DNA of 64,000 nucleotides from NCBI GenBank assembly GCA_003024785.1, contig PUQB01000007.1:1032001-1096000 (forward strand), written 5' to 3'. Under the pieces are notes generated by a model. That model saw nothing but the letters and a program-made list of their open reading frames with translations, had not been told where the DNA came from and made no database searches. Shown here one piece after another: positions 58,772-64,000 of the stretch. The DNA comes from Selaginella tamariscina (Eukaryota; Streptophyta; Lycopodiopsida; Selaginellales; Selaginellaceae). Made by a program: the position numbers and the translations under genes. Position 1 is the first letter of the stretch, and each line of letters starts with the position of its first letter.

Positions 58772-59490
58772 GTTCTTTCTGGAACATAAAGTCTTTTCAC
58801 TTTATAATAAAGAACTCCATTTCGCATTGCAAAATGCGCCGTTTAAGTGCATTCATTCGACTTTCTATTCCTACTGAAATATTATCATCTCTTCGTTATT
58901 GATGAACTTGTTTCCTCTTTGTTACCAGGTTCAAAGCCTCCTTAACAAACTCTTCTTGAGGATACACTGTCACAAATTCATCCACCAGAGTTAACATTGG
59001 TGCTAACATAATACAAAAATGACCCTGCCTACTAAGTGCATCAACTACCACATTGTCTTTTCCAGCTTTATGTCTGATTTCAAGTTAAAATCAAACTAAC
59101 TTCTGTTGCCATTTAGTATACTTCGGTGATAAAGTACCTTAGAGTTACACTATCCGTCCAAACTATAATGCCATGACTTGGAAGATAATGATGTCAATAC
59201 AAGAAAGCAACAATAACATACATCTCTTTTTCGTGAGTAGGCCATCAAATTTGTGCAATATCTAACTTCTTTGAGAAAAAGGACACCGGATGTCCTTTAT
59301 GTTACAATACACCATCAATTACAAAGTCGGAAGCGTCACATATCTTAAAGGGATCTTTAAAAATGGGCAGCTACAAAACTGACTCAGAAGAAATAACTTC
59401 TTTGAGTTTGACGAACACATGCTGGCACTCTAGAGTCCAATGCCATGGAATGTTCTTTGTGAGATCTGTTAATGAGGCTTTTATCTTCAA

Positions 59491-60114
59491 TTAAATTTTT
59501 AAGAATCCGCAATAATAACTTATCAAACCAAAAAATGATTTGACTTCATGCACGTCTTTCAAGATTGTCCACTCGGTAATAGCTTGAATTTTCTTTGGAT
59601 TCATTGCAGCTTTCTCACATGATATTGAGTGTCCCAAGAATTCTATCTTGGTTTGACAAAACGCGCACTTGCTTTCCTTAACATACAACTGGTTCTCCCT
59701 CAATCTCTAAAACACCTTTGTCAAGTGTTTTGCATGTTCCTCAATTGTCGAACTAATAACTAAAATGTCATCAATATACACACTACAAACTCATCTAGAT
59801 AATCTCTAAACACATCATTCATTATTGTGCAAAACGTTGCTAAGCATTGCACAATCCAAATGGCAAAACTAGAAACTCGAACAATCCATAACGTGTTTGA
59901 AAAGCTGTTTTCTCAATGTCATTCTTTACTATTTGAATCTAATGGTACCCAAATCTAAGTCTATTTTTGAAAAATACTTCGCTTTTGATAACTTATCAAA
60001 TAAATCATCCACTCGCGAAAGAGGATACTTATTTTTTATAATTATCGCATTCAGTGCTTGATAATCCACACACATCCACATCATACAATCTTTTTTTATT
60101 ACAAACAAGATCAA
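59491..60114 (-). pseudogene. Reverse transcriptase fragments, element C
   Basis: [20 protein letters not shown] and [21 protein letters not shown] are RT fingers/palm; LYVKESKCAFCQTKIEFLGH and VKSFFGLISYYCGFL are thumb/connection. The FVDD box region at 59760-59800 is frameshifted. Confidence 0.75.
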
Positions 60115-61050
60115 TGCACCATACGAGGATCGGTTAAGCTGAATGTGTCATCGACCAATTAATTCCATCAATTATCTCTTCAATTCCACCAACTCTTGAG
60201 GGTTTAATCAATATGGGGCTCTTGTTGGTGGAGACGAACTTGGCAGAATCTCTATTTTATGATCCACACCTCGACGTGGAGGAAGCTCAGGTGGTATGTC
60301 TTCTGACAACATGTCCTTAAACATGTTTAAGACTTCCAAAATGGGACCATGGACTTATCAATATTTAAAACCATTGCAATAAATACACGTTTTTGATGTC
60401 TAATTGCCTTTTCATCTGTTGAAGAATCCGATTAAGAGGAACCTGACTCTGAATCATGCTTCTTCTTCTTCTTTCTTTGTGTGTCTAGTTGTGGAATATC
60501 TGGTAATGTGGTAACCACTGAAATCCGATCAACAACATTACCGATTTGATTGTTTAACCCTAAAATATCCCTTCAAAGTTCATTCAAGATATTCATCATT
60601 ATTTTCTACCAACCAAGCCGTTGTCTAACCCTAGGGGTCGACCTGGGTCAACTTCATCCATTCCACATTTTGAGCCTCTAGGACAGCCCTCTCTGCTTTA
60701 GGCTCTAGTTCCTTTCTCTTGCTCATCGTATTGAACCCTAGTTTTAACACTCAGAGAATATGCTTGAAATATTCCAATACGAAGTTGGAAACACCTTGCA
60801 CAAGTTGTACACCCACACACTTATTAAACTAGCATAAGACTTTCAGATATACCTAAAATCTCATGTCGACTCACTAAGCAAGTATTCTCTAAAGATTGAT
60901 AACTCACAGGATCAAACTCTCTGCACTGAATATAGACATGCCAATCAAAAGTGATAGAGTATATCAAGAATTTAAAGTCATATAAATACTGAAACACCCT
61001 ATGACTTAAGGCAATCTTACTAACCATAGAGAACTTGCTCTGATACCAAT

Positions 61051-61112
61051 TGTCAGAGTTTTTACTTGGTGCCATGAAGGCGGCTTATCAGATGCCAACC
61101 CTAGAATCCCTC
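61051..61112 (-). repeat. Remnant of the 5' LTR of element C
   Basis: 62 bp starting TGTCAGAGTTTTTAC, homologous to 56246-56307. The rest of the LTR is missing and Tat-type coding sequence begins immediately, so a deletion has joined the two elements. Confidence 0.7.
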
Positions 61113-62770
61113 TGAGGACCAGATCGAAATACTTCCCAAAAGCAACGGGAAGCTGCATGAGTGGACCCAATAACCTTATTAGCCCATGTGCTCAACCGGA
61201 TGCAAAAGAGCACAGTGATAGTGCCCTTACTTGCATTCTGGGGACCATAGGGTTGCAATCCGGAAGGAGGACTTGACGGCAACGCTCTCCCAATTGGGAT
61301 ACATAGCATGTGGAGACTAGTATTGTAAGGTATGCAATGTTCATGGATCCCACAACACAAATGACTGCTACAAGCTAATTGAGTTGATAAGCAACACACT
61401 ACCTCAGGTGGCTACATTAATAGTCAAACAAAAGTCAAAGGTAAACACAAACAGCCAAGGATGCAAAACCAATAGGAATGACTAGTCCGCAAAAGGTCGC
61501 GGTTGGGGGAGCGCAGCCAGAGGTCACACTCTCGAGAGTGACAACTGTATTGGCCAAAGTATGACAACATGGATGACCAAAATGCTGGGAGCTGGTTTGT
61601 GCCTTGTGCAACGATCACCACCTACTCTACCATTGCTCTTAGATCTCGATGATCAAGCCAATGCTAGAAGTGCACGTGTTAAGAGCCACAAAGGCAGTAG
61701 ACGACCCGGCCACCTCTTCCCCAACACCGGTCTCCACGCCACATGCCAACCATTACCATGTAGCAGTGGTACCAACAAAGCTACAATGCAGGGCAATCAT
61801 GAGGTCAAGAGCTCGATGGATAGAAGAGGTGAGACAACCAATCAACCTAAAGAACAAAGATGATGGGGAGTGCAGTGAGGAAGAGCTAGCATCAGAACCC
61901 TCTAAGTTGGGACAATGGGCAAGGAAGCCAAAGTGGAGGCTACCATGGAATAGATAAGACTCACTTAGGGCTAAGGATCAGGGGAACAATAAGGATCCAA
62001 GAAAGCCTCACATGCAAAATACAAAAAACCCAAGTATCAATGATTGTAGGCAAGCTACTCCACCTTGGGTTATATGAAGTCCTCACCTAAGAGCTACATG
62101 AACCAACCATAGAACCACCAAGGGTTGCAACGACAATAGTGGACTTCATGAACAACATGTTGGCCATACCAATATGGATGGAGGTTCAAGCGTGAACATC
62201 ATGTTGGTTAAACTCTACCAAAAGCTGGAATGTCATACTAGAGTCTTCACCCTTCCTTGTACATATGGCAAACCAAGCCAAAGTGAGACCCAAGAGCATC
62301 ATGAGGAAAATAGAAATCAAGATTTAGATTGCCAAGTTCTTGATAAACGTCATCATCCTCAATATTCACTCAAAAGGGAGGTTCAACCTACTCATGGGCC
62401 ATCCATGGCTTAGAAGTGCGAAGGTGCAGCATAATTAAGAGCACTAGCAAGTAAGATTCCCCAGCAAAAAGGGACTAATATCTGTGACAACGAAGCATTA
62501 CATTTGGAGGCCTGACCGCAAGAATATCACTTGCCAGATTGGAGTGAAAGGCTTGACAACAATGAAGAGGTGGCCATCCTCACTTGCCTACCAGACTTGT
62601 TCGTCATAGCAAACGTAGCCTTCGTCAAGAGGTATGAAAGACCATTGCAACTTACCACGTGACCAAGATGGAGACTGAGAGGGACGCCCTAGAAGAGCTA
62701 GTTAGCACGTTCATCATCAAGCACTGCATGTTAACAACTTATTACAGACCTGGTTATCCCCTTACAAACC
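61113..62770 (+). mobile_element. Tat-lineage Ty3/gypsy fragment (gag-protease)
   Basis: Plus strand. Near 61322 a frame reads YCKVCNVHGSHNTNDCYKL, a knuckle of the C..C..H.xGHxTxDC type found in Tat/Ogre gag, followed by LIELIS. Near 62150-62240 FMNNMLAIPIWMDGGSSVNI carries a DGGSSxNI protease-like active site, typical of Tat/Athila elements. RT is not recognisable. Riddled with stops. Confidence 0.6.
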
Positions 62771-63095
62771 TCCATTTGTCCTCCTAGGACCTCCGGTTGT
62801 TTCTTGCCGTCCTCCTAGAACCTCCAGTTGTCCTCTCGAGACCTTTGGCTGTCCTCCTAGGACCTCCAGCCATCCTACCCTTTGGCCATTCTCCTAGGAC
62901 ATCTAGTTGTTCCCTTGCGGACCTCCAATTGTCCTCCCAAGACCTTCGGATGTCCTCCTCAAGACATCCGGCCGTCCTCCTATAGATCACTGGCCTTCTT
63001 CTAGGACATCCAACCGTTCCCCTTGTAGACCTCCCAATACGTCCAATTGTCCCCTCTTGGGACCTACGGACCTTTGGCCATCCTCCCAAGACTTT
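62771..63095. repeat. Minisatellite, ~25-35-bp unit
   Basis: About ten imperfect repeats of TCCTCCTAGGACCTCCGGTTGT. CTAGGAC/CAAGAC and CCATCCT/CCGTCCT variants alternate. Open frames on both strands over it are artefacts. Confidence 0.85.
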
Positions 63096-63339
63096 GTTAC
63101 TAAGGAGCACCTAGCTGTCAACCAAATTGCTCTGTCATCCTCAAATGTCTCATATCTATTTGAGCATCTGAGTTAGACTCTCAAAAATTATTTTGGAAAA
63201 CTTAGTGTTATTTAACAGTTTATATGTATTTAAAGGATATAAATGAAAAAAATATAAATTTTTCTTAAATACATGTTTATTTTCCTGGTTTTTAATATTT
63301 ATTAATTAATTATTATTAATACAAAGAGGGTGTTGTATA
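63096..63339. other. Short AT-rich spacer
   Basis: Nothing recognisable. Confidence 0.5.
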
Positions 63340-63475
63340 ACACAATCATTCCACCGACTACTCTAGTGACATACGATCCGTGCATGCCGAAACTACCATT
63401 GGCAAGTTTATCTCCCAGAATGTATAATTATCCTGTAGTGCATATTTCTTGTGAATATCCTGCCGATAAGCTTGC
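63340..63475 (-). pseudogene. Kinase exon-1 relic
   Basis: Matches 28965-29095: ACGATCCGTGCA, GGCAAGTTTATCTCC, AGAATGTAT and AGTGCATATT. Reads the glycine-loop region of the kinase on the minus strand. It is cut at about 63475 where PR-1 downstream sequence begins, so the start codon of the kinase is adjacent to the 3' flank of the next PR-1. Confidence 0.75.
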
Positions 63476-63707
63476 TAGTTTCACACACACTCCTCCCTCC
63501 CTCCCTCTCTCCCTCACACACAACATACACACACACAAATTGTATTCATGTACATGTTCTTCACACAATAAATTAAGCAGGAATCAAAAACATGTAGCTA
63601 GCTAGGAATAAGTTTCAGTCTTAAAAGAAAAAAAATAAATAAAACTTTATTATATTGACAACTCTCAACACCTGAACAACTAACCAGGCATCTACTCAAG
63701 CATCAAA

Positions 63708-64000
63708 TCAAAAGGGCCTCTCCCCAATGTAGTTACCAGGCGGATCATAGTTGCAAGTCATGAAAACATCGCCATCAGAGCAAGTCACACGAGCACATCC
63801 AATCTTCTCCGACTCCTTCCACACAATCTGAGTATAGTGCCCGCAGTCTCCTCCAACACACGAATTTGTATTATAGTCATAATACTGTTTCTCGCTCACC
63901 CAAGCCTCGGCTGCCTCCTCGGGACTCCATGCTTTGCCTCCACCCCAAAAGATATTCTCCCCATAAGGACCGTCTGAGTGCTCCAATAGACAGTTCCCGT
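63708..64000 (-). CDS. PR-1 (CAP domain), second copy, 5' part beyond the window
   Basis: Exon-2 sequence nearly identical to residues 100-190 of the first PR-1: EHSDGPYGENIFWGGG, GHYTQIVW and CNYDPPGNY, with all six expected cysteines of this part. It ends GERPF with a TGA at 63708-63710, the family's usual end (…GNYxGxRPY/F). Compared with the first copy it has an extra G in the run at about 63724, plus Q-to-E at one site. This is therefore the canonical, unshifted C terminus. The 3' flank is also shared (63475-63707 with 21390-21673). Exon 1 would lie to the right of the window. Confidence 0.9.
   Translation of the reverse strand, partial: GNCLLEHSDGPYGENIFWGGGKAWSPEEAAEAWVSEKQYYDYNTNSCVGGDCGHYTQIVWKESEKIGCARVTCSDGDVFMTCNYDPPGNYIGERPF

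Larger units (their letters stand above)
57357..61050 (-). mobile_element. Internal region of element C (degraded Ty3/gypsy)
   Basis: Minus-strand order: primer site 61034-61049 (TTGGTATCAGAGCAAG, initiator-Met), a short gag start near 60726 (MSKRKELEPKAERAVLEAQ), RT pieces (60114-59929, [10 protein letters not shown] and [13 protein letters not shown]; 59703-59491, KCAFCQTKIEFLGH), and integrase pieces (58771-58320, HYDVPLAGHGGKHKTLALL, TCPTYQQVK). Most of gag and protease is deleted. Domain style is chromovirus-like. Heavily mutated. Confidence 0.8.

Noticed and set aside
62784..63176. ORFs rich in Pro/Ser/Arg on both strands
   Set aside because: Minisatellite translation.

Overview
This window is nuclear DNA from a land plant. 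The evidence is an intronless R2R3-MYB gene, PR-1 (CAP domain) genes with a GT-AG intron, calcium-dependent-kinase-like fragments, plant-type Ty3/gypsy LTR retrotransposons, a MULE-like transposase relic, telomere-like TTTAGGG repeats, long TA/CA/GA microsatellites and AT-rich spacers. The species cannot be fixed from sequence alone. The decayed ParB-like and zinc-finger transposase genes make me lean, weakly, towards a large-genome, possibly seed-free lineage. Only two loci look like working protein genes: the MYB gene and the first PR-1 gene. A second PR-1 gene runs off the right end, and there is one intact tRNA-Arg(TCT).

Layout. 1-7 kb: AT-rich spacer, two G-box-rich stretches, then the MYB promoter and a leader with three short upstream ORFs. 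7.1-8.3 kb: MYB (subgroup 22, MYB44/73/77 type). 9-21 kb: tandem and inverted segmental duplications carrying two broken copies of a small secreted cysteine-containing peptide gene, a nine-copy ~35-bp repeat, a MITE-like AT-rich palindrome and a MULE-like transposase pseudogene (17-19.5 kb). 21.6-29.1 kb: a [PR-1, tRNA-Arg relic, kinase] unit on the minus strand. The kinase is split inside its coding sequence by a young 4.6-kb Ty3/gypsy element (24.0-28.6 kb). 29.5-35.6 kb: further tRNA and kinase relics, tandem repeats, and an unoccupied copy of a repeat that elsewhere carries a retrotransposon. 35.6-38.2 kb: a degraded Ty3/gypsy element with an initiator-Met primer site.

38.1-53.3 kb: a 3.8-kb segmental duplication (38.1-41.9 and 46.8-50.6 kb) with retrotransposon B inside it. 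Between the two copies lies a distinct 4.9-kb segment with a minisatellite, an array of GGCGGGATTAATCCCGCC-like palindromes and a decayed multi-domain gene with a ParB/DGQHR-like motif. I consider this segment the best candidate for an undescribed element. 53.7-55.5 kb: a second decayed [PR-1, tRNA-Arg, kinase] unit that retains the intact tRNA. 55.5-62.8 kb: Ty3/gypsy remains, apparently a minus-strand element inside a plus-strand Tat-type element. 62.8-64 kb: a minisatellite, a kinase exon-1 relic and the second PR-1 gene.

The PR-1/tRNA/kinase triplet recurs in whole or in part about five times and is the organising unit of the right two thirds. Retrotransposon insertions and local duplications account for most of the rest. 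Several lines of evidence are internal to the window: two retrotransposon insertions each have an empty-site paralogue here, both showing 4-bp target duplications. The two PR-1 copies differ by a single G that decides whether the conserved C-terminal peptide is kept.
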